Source: Treponema sp. (GTDB lineage: Bacteria > Spirochaetota > Spirochaetia > Treponematales > Treponemataceae). Taken from it: DNA of 6,706 nucleotides. Location of the stretch: contig JAGABO010000109.1 in the NCBI GenBank assembly GCA_017614655.1, forward strand, positions 1 to 6,706, given 5' to 3'. Shown here piece after piece: positions 1 to 4,911 of the stretch (positions are counted from its first letter, which is position 1; each line of letters begins with the position of its first letter). A model generated the notes under the pieces. That model was not told where the DNA came from and made no database searches. It worked only from the letters and a program-made list of their open reading frames with translations. The position numbers and the translations under genes were made by a program.

Positions 1-5
1 AGTGG

Positions 6-34
6 TTGACTAAATGTATTTTTTGTAATATAGT
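6..34 (+). promoter_or_regulatory. Sigma-70-type promoter of the candidate small RNA
   Basis: TTGACT at 6-11 and TATAGT at 29-34 are separated by exactly 17 bp, each matching the consensus at five of six positions. Transcription would start near A41. No ORF with a ribosome binding site follows before the terminator at 91-130, so this promoter appears to serve a non-coding transcript. Confidence 0.7.
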
Positions 35-40
35 GCCGTT

Positions 41-130
41 AGCTTGTAAATAAGCTGATAAACTCTCTCCGATGTCCAGTTTACTGGACGTGGTGGTACG
101 GGGCAGTTGCTTCGCACCACCATTTTTTTT
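41..130 (+). ncRNA. Candidate small RNA of about 90 nt
   Basis: The predicted transcript runs from about 41 to the end of a T tract at 130. It would fold into three hairpins. Hairpin 1 pairs 41-45 with 52-56 (AGCTT/AAGCT, loop GTAAAT). Hairpin 2 pairs 74-79 with 84-89 (GTCCAG/CTGGAC, loop TTTA). Hairpin 3 is the terminator. Between hairpins 1 and 2 lies a probably unpaired pyrimidine stretch, CTCTCTCC (63-70), complementary to Shine-Dalgarno-like GGAG/GGAGA, as in trans-acting small RNAs that block translation starts. I see none of the signatures of SRP RNA, tmRNA, 6S RNA or RNase P RNA, and no downstream same-strand gene close enough to make it a riboswitch leader. The promoter and terminator are visible; existence as an RNA and the targeting role are inference. 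Confidence 0.55.
91..130 (+). terminator. Intrinsic terminator of the candidate small RNA
   Basis: TGGTGGT (91-97) pairs perfectly with ACCACCA (116-122). The stem can extend past an A98/C115 mismatch through C99-G114 and G100-C113 and two G-U pairs to G103-C110. Eight T residues (123-130) follow directly. This is a textbook rho-independent terminator on the plus strand. The complementary strand has A residues there, so it would not terminate the minus-strand gene. Confidence 0.8.
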
Positions 131-173
131 GCCCGGGCGGTAACTTTTAAACAGTCAGTTCTTACTGTTAAGG

Positions 174-662
174 TTAATCAGTATTAAAATCAATCTGGAG
201 TGTGCAGTATCCTTCTGAAGAGTGTAAAGAGAGTACTGCTTTGGAGTTTTCTTTTCCTTTGTATATAATTTCCGAAGGTTTCTGGCCTTTTTCCCGCGAA
301 ACTGCATATTTTGCAGAAAGTCTTGTCTTGATTTTCTGAATATTCTGATCGCCTGCGAGATATGCCCTTATTTTATAGAGCTTTTTTTTGTCGTTAAAGT
401 AGAAAACGGACTGTGCGTATTCAATGTTTTCAAAGAGAACCCAGTCTGTGGTCAAGGTTGCAAAGAGCTCGCGTTCTTCTCTGGAACAGTCTATTTCCCA
501 TTTTGAAAGCAGGTTTACGGTTTCGTCCAGTTCAGAGCCGCCTTTTATGTTCCAGAAAGTTATTTCACGGGATGATTTTCTTTCTTTTATCTGATGTGGC
601 CGTGAGCAGGAAAAAATCATCAGCAGTGCAAAAAATACGGGTACAGTCTTTATTTTTCTCAT
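174..662 (-). CDS. Unrecognised 162-residue predicted lipoprotein
   Basis: The N-terminus shows basic residues (MRKIK), a hydrophobic stretch (about residues 7-17) and an I-F-S-C lipobox with the lipidated cysteine at Cys19. This fits the relaxed lipobox spirochaetes use, so the mature protein would be a membrane-anchored lipoprotein of about 144 residues. The rest is soluble-looking, rich in Lys, Glu and Ser, with two further cysteines (Cys59 in DCSREE and Cys153 near the end). No repeat or catalytic motif is visible and I do not recognise the family. The ATG at 662-660 has no Shine-Dalgarno sequence upstream, but an extended -10 element sits where the start codon would be the transcript's first base. 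The gene is divergent from cysE and convergent with the candidate small RNA. Function unknown. Confidence 0.75.
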   Translation of the reverse strand: MRKIKTVPVFFALLMIFSCSRPHQIKERKSSREITFWNIKGGSELDETVNLLSKWEIDCSREERELFATLTTDWVLFENIEYAQSVFYFNDKKKLYKIRAYLAGDQNIQKIKTRLSAKYAVSREKGQKPSEIIYKGKENSKAVLSLHSSEGYCTLQIDFNTD

Positions 663-668
663 GAATCA

Positions 669-697
669 ATAATAGCACAAATCATCAGTTTCGTACA
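669..697 (-). promoter_or_regulatory. Extended -10 promoter of the lipoprotein gene, leaderless
   Basis: Read on the minus strand, TGC followed by TATTAT (674-669) forms an extended -10 element. The -35 region (697-692, TGTACG) is poor, which extended -10 promoters tolerate. The normal distance from the -10 puts the start at 662, the A of the ATG. There is no purine-rich ribosome binding site between 663 and 680. Confidence 0.5.
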
Positions 698-733
698 TGA
701 ACTTTGCATTGAAGAAACTTGTATTTTGTGCTA
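673..733. repeat. 9-bp inverted repeat in the divergent promoter region
   Basis: TAGCACAAA (673-681) and TTTGTGCTA (725-733) are perfect reverse complements, 43 bp apart. Each arm lies exactly 10 nt from the start codon of the gene it points to (662 on the minus strand, 744 on the plus strand). The arms include the TGTGC that precedes each -10 element, so the symmetry probably reflects paired promoter elements; a shared operator is the alternative. Confidence 0.7.
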
Positions 734-737
734 ATTT
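709..737 (+). promoter_or_regulatory. Promoter of cysE, predicted leaderless
   Basis: TTGAAG (709-714) and TAATTT (732-737) are 17 bp apart, and the -10 is preceded by TGC as an extended -10 element. The expected start is 744, the A of the cysE ATG. The bases just before the ATG are pyrimidine-rich (TTTCTTCCT), so no Shine-Dalgarno pairing is possible there. The -10 hexamer is weak (three of six), which lowers confidence. Confidence 0.5.
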
Positions 738-743
738 CTTCCT

Positions 744-1604
744 ATGAAATGTATTGACGAAGCGGTCGAAAAAATCCTTGAATCCTATAAGAAATACGGC
801 GGAATCAACCTAGACGAAGCCCGCATTTTTCCAAACAGGCAGAATGTCATTGATGTCGTGCATGATATTCAGGGGCTTATTTTTCCAGGCTACAGGACTG
901 CCGAAGAACTCGATAACCTTACACTTCGTTTTGTTACCGGCGAGAAGGTTAACCGCATTGTGTCCATGCTTACGAGGGAAATCAAAAAGGCCCTTATGTT
1001 TATGATTCAGGACGGCGGCAACGAATCAAGGCAGTGCATTTCTCTTGCAGAAAAGACGGCGCTTGCTCTTATAGAAGAGATTCCCGAAATCAGGCGCAAG
1101 GTCGGTCTTGATGTCCAGGCTGCTTTTGCCGGAGATCCTGCTGCAAAATCAACGGAAGACGTTATTGTTTCATATCCGGGGCTGGAAGCTATTGTAGTTT
1201 ACAGAATTGCGCATTTTCTTAGTGTAAGCGGTGTACCGGTTATTCCCCGTATCATGAGTGAATACGCTCACGGCAAAACGGGAATTGATATAAATCCTGC
1301 TGCAAAAATCGGCGAAAGTTTCTTTATTGATCACGGAACCGGTGTTGTAATCGGGGAGTCGTGCGAAATCGGCAATAACGTAAAGATTTACCAGGGAGTT
1401 ACGCTTGGTGCTCTGTCCGTTAAAAAGGAGCTTATGGATAAAAAGCGTCATCCTACTATAGAAGATGATGTTACGATTTATGCAAATGCAACCATTCTTG
1501 GCGGAAAGACAGTTGTCGGAAAAGGCAGTATAATCGGCGGAAATACGTGGGTTACGTCTTCTGTTCCGGCGGGCTCTGTTGTTTCGCAGTCTGGTGTAAT
1601 CTGA
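744..1604 (+). CDS. cysE: Serine O-acetyltransferase (EpsC-like long form)
   Basis: Transfers acetyl from acetyl-CoA to L-serine to make O-acetylserine, the first committed step of cysteine synthesis, in the cytoplasm. The 286-residue protein has a helical N-terminal domain (about 1-165) and a C-terminal left-handed beta helix of hexapeptide repeats (about 180-276). Asp182 in [11 protein letters not shown] and His197 in FIDHGTG have the same 15-residue spacing as the catalytic pair Asp143/His158 of E. coli CysE. YQGVTLGA (216-223), [10 protein letters not shown] and [15 protein letters not shown] are family motifs. The segment [14 protein letters not shown] points to the longer EpsC-like branch rather than the E. 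coli type. The protein ends in GVI right after the beta helix; a terminal Ile is the residue that other serine acetyltransferases insert into cysteine synthase. It lacks a Shine-Dalgarno sequence, and no clear terminator follows. Confidence 0.93.
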   Translation: MKCIDEAVEKILESYKKYGGINLDEARIFPNRQNVIDVVHDIQGLIFPGYRTAEELDNLTLRFVTGEKVNRIVSMLTREIKKALMFMIQDGGNESRQCISLAEKTALALIEEIPEIRRKVGLDVQAAFAGDPAAKSTEDVIVSYPGLEAIVVYRIAHFLSVSGVPVIPRIMSEYAHGKTGIDINPAAKIGESFFIDHGTGVVIGESCEIGNNVKIYQGVTLGALSVKKELMDKKRHPTIEDDVTIYANATILGGKTVVGKGSIIGGNTWVTSSVPAGSVVSQSGVI

Positions 1605-1668
1605 ATCTGATTGATGATAAAAAAAAGTGTAAATATCCGGTATTTTGATTAAATTCGTGCTGCGGTTA

Positions 1669-1697
1669 TTGACACAAATTGCTGATTGAATTATATT
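1669..1697 (+). promoter_or_regulatory. Strong promoter of the tRNA-rpmG-secE-nusG unit
   Basis: A perfect TTGACA (1669-1674) and TATATT (1692-1697, five of six) are separated by 17 bp, with AT-rich DNA upstream. The expected start is near A1704, 26 nt before the 5' end of tRNA-Thr. This is the best promoter in the window and probably drives tRNA-Thr, rpmG, tRNA-Trp, secE and nusG. Confidence 0.8.
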
Positions 1698-1704
1698 TGC
1701 TAAA

Positions 1705-1729
1705 CGCGTAAACTTTTTACGTGCTTTTT
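1705..1729 (+). terminator. Terminator-like hairpin between promoter and tRNA-Thr
   Basis: Positions 1705-1712 pair with 1716-1723 (one G-U pair, loop CTT), followed by C and five T residues that run up to the first base of the tRNA. As RNA it would form from the second nucleotide of the transcript. It has the shape of a short intrinsic terminator but could equally be a 5' stabilising hairpin or part of the RNase P substrate. Pairing is visible; the role is inference. Confidence 0.4.
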
Positions 1730-1802
1730 GCTCTTATAGCTCAGTCGGTAGAGCACATCGTTGGTAACGATGAGGTCAGCGGTCCGATTCCGCTTGAGAG
1801 CT
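1730..1802 (+). tRNA. tRNA-Thr(GGT)
   Basis: A full 73-nt cloverleaf. The acceptor arms GCTCTTA (1730-1736) and TGAGAGC (1795-1801) pair with one G-U, and T1802 is the discriminator. The D arm is GCTC/GAGC. The anticodon stem is CATCG/CGATG with loop TTGGTAA, giving anticodon GGT (1763-1765), which reads ACC/ACU threonine codons. The T arm is AGCGG/CCGCT with loop TCCGATT. The loop has C at position 55 (1784) where nearly all elongator tRNAs carry U, later pseudouridine. CCA is not encoded. It opens the operon and is followed 26 nt later by rpmG, so RNase P and 3' processing would release the rpmG mRNA. Confidence 0.93.
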
Positions 1803-1828
1803 TGGTAATTTTTTATTAGGAGAATAAA

Positions 1829-2005
1829 ATGGGAAGCAAGAAGAAGACAGCCGTGGAAATTATTGCTTTACAGTGCACGGAATGTAAGAGAAAGAATTAT
1901 ACTACATACAAAAACCGCAAGAATATTACCGGTAAGCTTGAAAAAGCAAAGTATTGTCCTTTCTGCCGTAAGTCTATACTTCACAAAGAGACAAAAGCTA
2001 AATAA
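1829..2005 (+). CDS. rpmG: 50S ribosomal protein L33
   Basis: A 58-residue protein of the large ribosomal subunit, located near the tRNA exit site. It is the zinc-binding (C+) form: Cys16-T-E-Cys19 and Cys43-P-F-Cys46 form the zinc ribbon. The motif YTTYKNRKN (24-32) and the basic, lysine-rich composition are typical of L33, as is the length. AGGAG (1818-1822) lies 6 nt before the ATG, a clear ribosome binding site. The gene sits between tRNA-Thr and tRNA-Trp and precedes secE-nusG, the usual place for L33 in many bacteria. It has no promoter of its own in the 26-nt gap, so it should be cotranscribed with the tRNAs. Confidence 0.95.
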   Translation: MGSKKKTAVEIIALQCTECKRKNYTTYKNRKNITGKLEKAKYCPFCRKSILHKETKAK

Positions 2006-2016
2006 TTTAGTATGCC

Positions 2017-2040
2017 AGGGTTTTCGTTAAGAAAGCCTTT
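2017..2040 (+). other. Hairpin between rpmG and tRNA-Trp
   Basis: Positions 2017-2025 pair with 2031-2039 (nine pairs, two of them G-U, loop GTTAA), and only three T residues follow. It starts 11 nt after the rpmG stop and ends 9 nt before the tRNA. The short T run makes it a weak terminator at best; protection of the rpmG 3' end after tRNA excision is a plausible role, by inference. Confidence 0.4.
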
Positions 2041-2048
2041 ACATATCT

Positions 2049-2121
2049 AGGTCAGTAGCTCAGCTGGTAGAGTCCCGGTCTCCAAAACCGGTTGTCGCGG
2101 GTTCGAGTCCTGCCTGGCCTG
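2049..2121 (+). tRNA. tRNA-Trp(CCA)
   Basis: A 73-nt cloverleaf. The acceptor AGGTCAG (2049-2055) pairs with CTGGCCT (2114-2120), one G-U, and the discriminator is G2121, as expected for tryptophan. The anticodon stem CCGGT/ACCGG encloses loop CTCCAAA, anticodon CCA, reading UGG. The T arm GCGGG/CCTGC has the normal loop TTCGAGT. CCA is not encoded. The position directly before secE is conserved in many bacteria. Excision would leave a secE mRNA with a 27-nt leader. Confidence 0.95.
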
Positions 2122-2148
2122 TTAATTTTTAACGATACGAGGATAAAA

Positions 2149-2325
2149 ATGAAGTTTTTCCGTTTTTGTAAGGAATGTGCAGCAGAACTTAAGAAAGTAA
2201 CCTGGCCTACAGGCAGTGAAGTTCTTTCTTCTGTAAAAGTTGTTTTTCTTTCTACAGTAGTAGTTGCAGTAATTCTTGGTGTCCTTGATTTTGCTTTCAC
2301 AAAAGGAATGGAAATCGTTTTCTAA
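2149..2325 (+). CDS. secE: Preprotein translocase subunit SecE
   Basis: SecE is the clamp-like subunit of the SecYEG channel in the inner membrane. The 58-residue single-span form shows the conserved amphipathic element ELKKVTWPT (13-21) followed by one transmembrane helix (about 31-50). E. coli SecE has three spans, but most bacteria have this short form. The start chosen is the ATG at 2149, with GAGGA (2139-2143) 5 nt upstream. An in-frame start at 2092 must be wrong because it lies inside tRNA-Trp. Two cysteines (7 and 10) precede the amphipathic helix. It is followed by nusG, the usual partner gene. Confidence 0.95.
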   Translation: MKFFRFCKECAAELKKVTWPTGSEVLSSVKVVFLSTVVVAVILGVLDFAFTKGMEIVF

Positions 2326-2335
2326 AAAGGGGATG

Positions 2336-2363
2336 TCCGCTGTTTTCTGAGCGGGTGTTTTTT
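2336..2363 (+). other. Attenuator-like hairpin between secE and nusG
   Basis: CCGCT (2337-2341) pairs with AGCGG (2350-2354), plus a T2336-G2355 wobble; the loop is eight bases. GTG and six T residues (2358-2363) follow. The stem is short and the T tract is offset, so this would be a partial terminator or pause site modulating nusG relative to secE. The role is inference. Confidence 0.35.
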
Positions 2364-2385
2364 AGCAGTTTATCGGGGTAAACCA

Positions 2386-2943
2386 ATGGCAAAGAGCTGG
2401 TATATAATCCATACTTACACAGGTTACGAACAGAAAATCTACAGAAGCCTTAAGAAACTTCTGGAAGATGGTGCTATTGATTCAAATATTGTTGCAGACG
2501 TAAAAGTTCCTATGGAAGAAGTTGTAGAAGTCCGCAACGGTAAGAAAGTTACAAAGAATAATCTTCTCCTTCCCGGTTATGTTATGGTAGAAATGGATCT
2601 TCCCCAGATTGGATGGAAGGCTCCGTGCCAGCAGATTTTTAAGATTCAGGGTGTTACAGGATTTGTCGGAACAGACCGTTCAGAACGTCCGCGTCCTATT
2701 TCTCCGGATGAAGCAAAGCATCTTCTTCAGGCTGCCGGTGAAATTAAGGGAGAGAAATCTGTTCGCGTTAAGCAGAATTACGAAATCGGTGATCAGGTTA
2801 AGATTATCGACGGTCCATTTGCTACATTCAGCGGTGCAGTAGAAGATGTTGATGCAGCAAAGAATAAGCTCCGTGTTAATGTTCAGATTTTCGGACGTAC
2901 TACTCCGGTAGAAGTAGACGTTCTTCAGGTAGAAAAAATATAA
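2386..2943 (+). CDS. nusG: Transcription termination/antitermination factor NusG
   Basis: NusG binds the clamp of RNA polymerase, affects pausing, and links polymerase to Rho or to the ribosome through its KOW domain. At 185 residues it has the usual two-domain layout. The NGN domain (about 1-115) contains WYIIHTYTGYEQKI (5-18) and LPGYVMVEM (62-70). The C-terminal KOW domain (about 133-185) carries GDQVKIIDGPFATFSG (135-150) and the closing VNVQIFGRTTPVEV stretch. The ATG at 2386 has only a weak GGGG (2375-2378) upstream. It ends the first transcription unit: a strong hairpin follows at 2958. Confidence 0.97.
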   Translation: MAKSWYIIHTYTGYEQKIYRSLKKLLEDGAIDSNIVADVKVPMEEVVEVRNGKKVTKNNLLLPGYVMVEMDLPQIGWKAPCQQIFKIQGVTGFVGTDRSERPRPISPDEAKHLLQAAGEIKGEKSVRVKQNYEIGDQVKIIDGPFATFSGAVEDVDAAKNKLRVNVQIFGRTTPVEVDVLQVEKI

Positions 2944-2957
2944 ACTTAAATAAATGC

Positions 2958-2987
2958 AGCGGCGCAGCTTCCTGTGCCGCTTTGTCT
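2958..2987 (+). terminator. Stable hairpin after nusG, probable terminator
   Basis: Positions 2958-2967 pair with 2972-2981 over ten pairs (one G-U), with a CTTC tetraloop. This is the most GC-rich perfect hairpin in the window. The tail TTTGTCT is only moderately T-rich, so termination may be partial, allowing read-through into rplK. A separate promoter follows near 3030. Confidence 0.6.
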
Positions 2988-3026
2988 GTAGTAAAAATAG
3001 CGTTAGGTTATTTTTACGGTGTTATT

Positions 3027-3035
3027 TGATAGAAT
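3027..3035 (+). promoter_or_regulatory. Extended -10 promoter upstream of rplK
   Basis: TG, one base, then TAGAAT (3030-3035) forms an extended -10 element. No good -35 sits at the usual distance. The start would be near 3042, giving rplK a leader of about 106 nt. Its location between the nusG hairpin and the structured leader supports it. Confidence 0.45.
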
Positions 3036-3041
3036 AGGGTA

Positions 3042-3147
3042 AAACCCGTTCTTATATATGGGAGAAACGTAAGTCCGTCGGACATAGGCGTTTCGCTAGG
3101 TTTCACGGCTATATGCCGGGAATCACACCAGAATAAGGAGATTTATT
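3042..3147 (+). promoter_or_regulatory. Structured rplK leader, candidate L1 autoregulatory site
   Basis: Two hairpins lie before the ribosome binding site. In the first, GAAACG (3064-3069) pairs with CGTTTC (3089-3094), then an asymmetric internal loop (TAA opposite ATAGG), then GTCC/GGAC (3073-3076/3080-3083). In the second, CGGC/GCCG (3106-3109/3115-3118) is enclosed by weaker outer pairing. In many bacteria L1 represses rplKA by binding an rRNA-like helix and internal loop in this leader. The topology fits, but I cannot match the L1 consensus base by base. AAGGAG (3135-3140) is the rplK ribosome binding site. Confidence 0.4.
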
Positions 3148-3582
3148 ATGGCCACAAAAAAGGTAACAGCTGTCATCAAACTGCAGTGCCCCGCGGGTTC
3201 TGCAACGCCAGCTCCACCAATCGGCCCTGCTCTCGGACCTCACGGAGTTCCTGCACCGAAGTTTGTTCAGGAATTCAATGACCGCACAAAGAGCATGGAA
3301 AAGGGACTTATCATCCCTGTTGTAATCACTGTTTATCAGGACAAATCTTTCTCTTTCATTCTCAAGACTCCTCCGGCTGCAGTTCTTATTAAGAAAGCTG
3401 CAGGAATCCAGAAGGGTGCAGGAAATCCTCTCCGCGACAAGGTTGGAAAGATTTCTGCAAAGGCAATTGAGGATATCGCAAAGCAGAAGCTTCCTGACTT
3501 AAACGCAAACGACGTTGAAGCTGCAAAGAAAATCATCGCCGGTACTGCACGCAGTATGGGTGTAGAAGTGGAGGCTGAATAA
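3148..3582 (+). CDS. rplK: 50S ribosomal protein L11
   Basis: L11 binds 23S rRNA at the GTPase-associated centre at the stalk base and contacts elongation factors; in other bacteria it is needed for RelA activation. The 144-residue length is normal. The N-terminal domain has the proline-rich [14 protein letters not shown] (21-34), the segment involved in factor and thiopeptide contacts. The C-terminal rRNA-binding domain includes the signature [14 protein letters not shown] (73-86) and [11 protein letters not shown] (132-142). The stretch [18 protein letters not shown] differs from the common QHGVNIMEF form and, from memory, matches treponemal L11. A strong AAGGAG lies 7 nt before the ATG. 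The stop overlaps the rplA start by one base (TAATG), implying translational coupling. Confidence 0.97.
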   Translation: MATKKVTAVIKLQCPAGSATPAPPIGPALGPHGVPAPKFVQEFNDRTKSMEKGLIIPVVITVYQDKSFSFILKTPPAAVLIKKAAGIQKGAGNPLRDKVGKISAKAIEDIAKQKLPDLNANDVEAAKKIIAGTARSMGVEVEAE

Positions 3583-4262
3583 TGAAGCACGGAAAGAAGT
3601 ACAATGAGTCACTCAAAAAGTATGATCCGGCAAAGCAGTACTCTGTTGCAGAAGCATGCCAGCTTGTAAAGGACCTGCACTACGTTAAGTTCGACGAAAC
3701 AGTAGAACTTGCAGTTTCCCTTAAGCTCGAAAAGAATCAGACTGTACGTGATACACTCGTATTCCCGCATCAGTTCACCGGAGAGAAGCGCGTTCTCGTA
3801 TTCTGTAAGGAAGACCGTGTTAAGGAAGCTCTCGATGCAGGTGCAACTTATGCAGGTTCAACTGAATACCTCGACAAAGTAAAGGGCGGATGGCTCGACT
3901 TTGACGTTGCTGTTGCTACTCCGGACATGATGAAGGATGTAGGACGTCTCGGTATGGTACTCGGACGCAAAGGTCTTATGCCTAACCCAAAGACAGGAAC
4001 TGTAACACCGAACATTGCACAGGCTGTTGCAGAACTCAAGAAGGGACGTACAGAATTCCGCGCAGACAAGGGCGGTGTAGTTCACATTGCAGTAGGAAAA
4101 GTTTCTATGGATTCAAAGGATACTGCAGAGAACGTAACAACTTTCCTTGCTGAATTGAACCGCAAGAAACCGGCTGATGCAAAAGCAGGTTTTGTGCGCT
4201 CGGTTTCACTCAGCTCCACAATGGGACCCGGTGTTTGGGTTGACTACAAGGAGGGTGAATAA
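3582..4262 (+). CDS. rplA: 50S ribosomal protein L1
   Basis: L1 forms the mobile stalk at the E site of the large subunit and helps release deacylated tRNA; it is also the usual translational repressor of the rplK-rplA mRNA. The 226 residues show FDETVELAVSLKL (37-49), the L1 signature GRLGMVLGRKGLMPNPKTGT (121-140) and the C-terminal SLSSTMGPGV (209-218), which lies in the RNA-binding face. The ATG shares its A with the rplK stop. GGAGG (3570-3574), inside the end of rplK, is placed 7 nt upstream, so coupling is likely. The 3' end overlaps the rplJ start in the same way. Confidence 0.97.
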   Translation: MKHGKKYNESLKKYDPAKQYSVAEACQLVKDLHYVKFDETVELAVSLKLEKNQTVRDTLVFPHQFTGEKRVLVFCKEDRVKEALDAGATYAGSTEYLDKVKGGWLDFDVAVATPDMMKDVGRLGMVLGRKGLMPNPKTGTVTPNIAQAVAELKKGRTEFRADKGGVVHIAVGKVSMDSKDTAENVTTFLAELNRKKPADAKAGFVRSVSLSSTMGPGVWVDYKEGE

Positions 4263-4861
4263 TGGCTATCAGAGCAAAGAAACTTCAGCCGGCTAAGACA
4301 GCCGCTATAGAAGAAGCAAAGAAAGTTCTTGGTGAATATGCAAACTATGTTTTCATTGACTACCGCGGACTTACTGTAGAACAGATTACAAAGCTTCGTG
4401 CAGGTCTTCGTGCAAAGAATGCACAGCTCAAAGTATTCAAGAACAACTTCGCAAAAGTTGCTTTTGACGAAATGAAGAATGATGAAGTTGCACAGTATCT
4501 TTCTGGACCTACAGCTATTGCTTTGATTCATGAAGATGCAAACGAATCTGCAAAGGTTCTGTTTGACTTTATCAAAGAAGCACCGACTCTCGCTGTAAAA
4601 GGCGCATGGGTAGACGGTGAACTTTATGATGCTGCAAAAATCGAGGCACTTTCAAAGCTCCCTGGAAAGAAGCAGCTCATCGCTATGCTTATGTCTGCTA
4701 TCAACGGACCGGCAAGAAAACTCGCTGGTACATTGCAGGCTTATGTTGAAAAACTGGAAAAAGAAGGTCCTGCAGCTGCAAAGGCAGAAGCAGCACCAGC
4801 AGCAGAAGCTCCGGCCGAAACTCCGGCAGCAGATGCAGCCCCGGCTCCAGCAACTGAGTAA
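4262..4861 (+). CDS. rplJ: 50S ribosomal protein L10 with Ala/Pro-rich tail
   Basis: L10 anchors the L12 stalk to 23S rRNA near L11. The globular N-terminal domain shows YRGLTVEQITKLR (34-46), KVFKNNFAKVAF (57-68) and LSGPTAIAL (80-88). The long C-terminal helix that carries L12 dimers spans about 133-168. It is followed by an unusual 30-residue tail (170-199) composed almost only of Ala, Pro and Glu with a few Thr, Asp and Lys, making the protein 199 residues against about 165 in E. coli. The tail resembles the flexible hinge of L12. AGGAGG (4249-4254) lies 7 nt before the ATG, and the start overlaps the rplA stop by one base. rplL is not coupled: a 176-nt gap follows. Confidence 0.95.
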   Translation: MAIRAKKLQPAKTAAIEEAKKVLGEYANYVFIDYRGLTVEQITKLRAGLRAKNAQLKVFKNNFAKVAFDEMKNDEVAQYLSGPTAIALIHEDANESAKVLFDFIKEAPTLAVKGAWVDGELYDAAKIEALSKLPGKKQLIAMLMSAINGPARKLAGTLQAYVEKLEKEGPAAAKAEAAPAAEAPAETPAADAAPAPATE

Positions 4862-4911
4862 TTCCGGTGGAGAACGGTTCAGAACCGCAATCCAGAGACG
4901 GGCTTTTTTCA

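Noticed and set aside
131..138. GCCCGGGC palindrome after the terminator, and on the minus strand a CCGCCCGGGC reminiscent of the ZTP riboswitch core.
   Set aside because: No upstream ZTP half-motif and no suitable gene follows on that strand. A single 8-bp palindrome is not informative.
72..143. A 23-codon ORF (ATG at 72, TAA at 141) inside the candidate small RNA.
   Set aside because: It has no ribosome binding site (the upstream bases are CTCTCTCC), it runs through the terminator hairpin, and its stop lies past the T tract at 130.
150..169. AACAGT/ACTGTT hairpin just past the end of the lipoprotein gene as its terminator.
   Set aside because: Only six AT-rich pairs with an eight-base loop, and no T tract in the minus-strand direction.
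413..664. Plus-strand ORF opposite the lipoprotein gene.
   Set aside because: It lies antisense to the minus-strand gene, which has a clear signal peptide and lipobox; the plus-strand translation shows no family features and no ribosome binding site.
2092..2148. In-frame upstream extension of secE.
   Set aside because: It would begin inside tRNA-Trp; the ATG at 2149 has a good ribosome binding site and gives the normal SecE N-terminus.
3058..3072. Four-codon leader peptide (MGET, stop TAA) in the rplK leader.
   Set aside because: No ribosome binding site and no codon run that suggests attenuation; it overlaps the first hairpin.
4904..4909. T6 tract after GACGGGC as a terminator behind rplJ.
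   Set aside because: No upstream sequence complementary to GACGGGC, so there is no stem next to the T tract.
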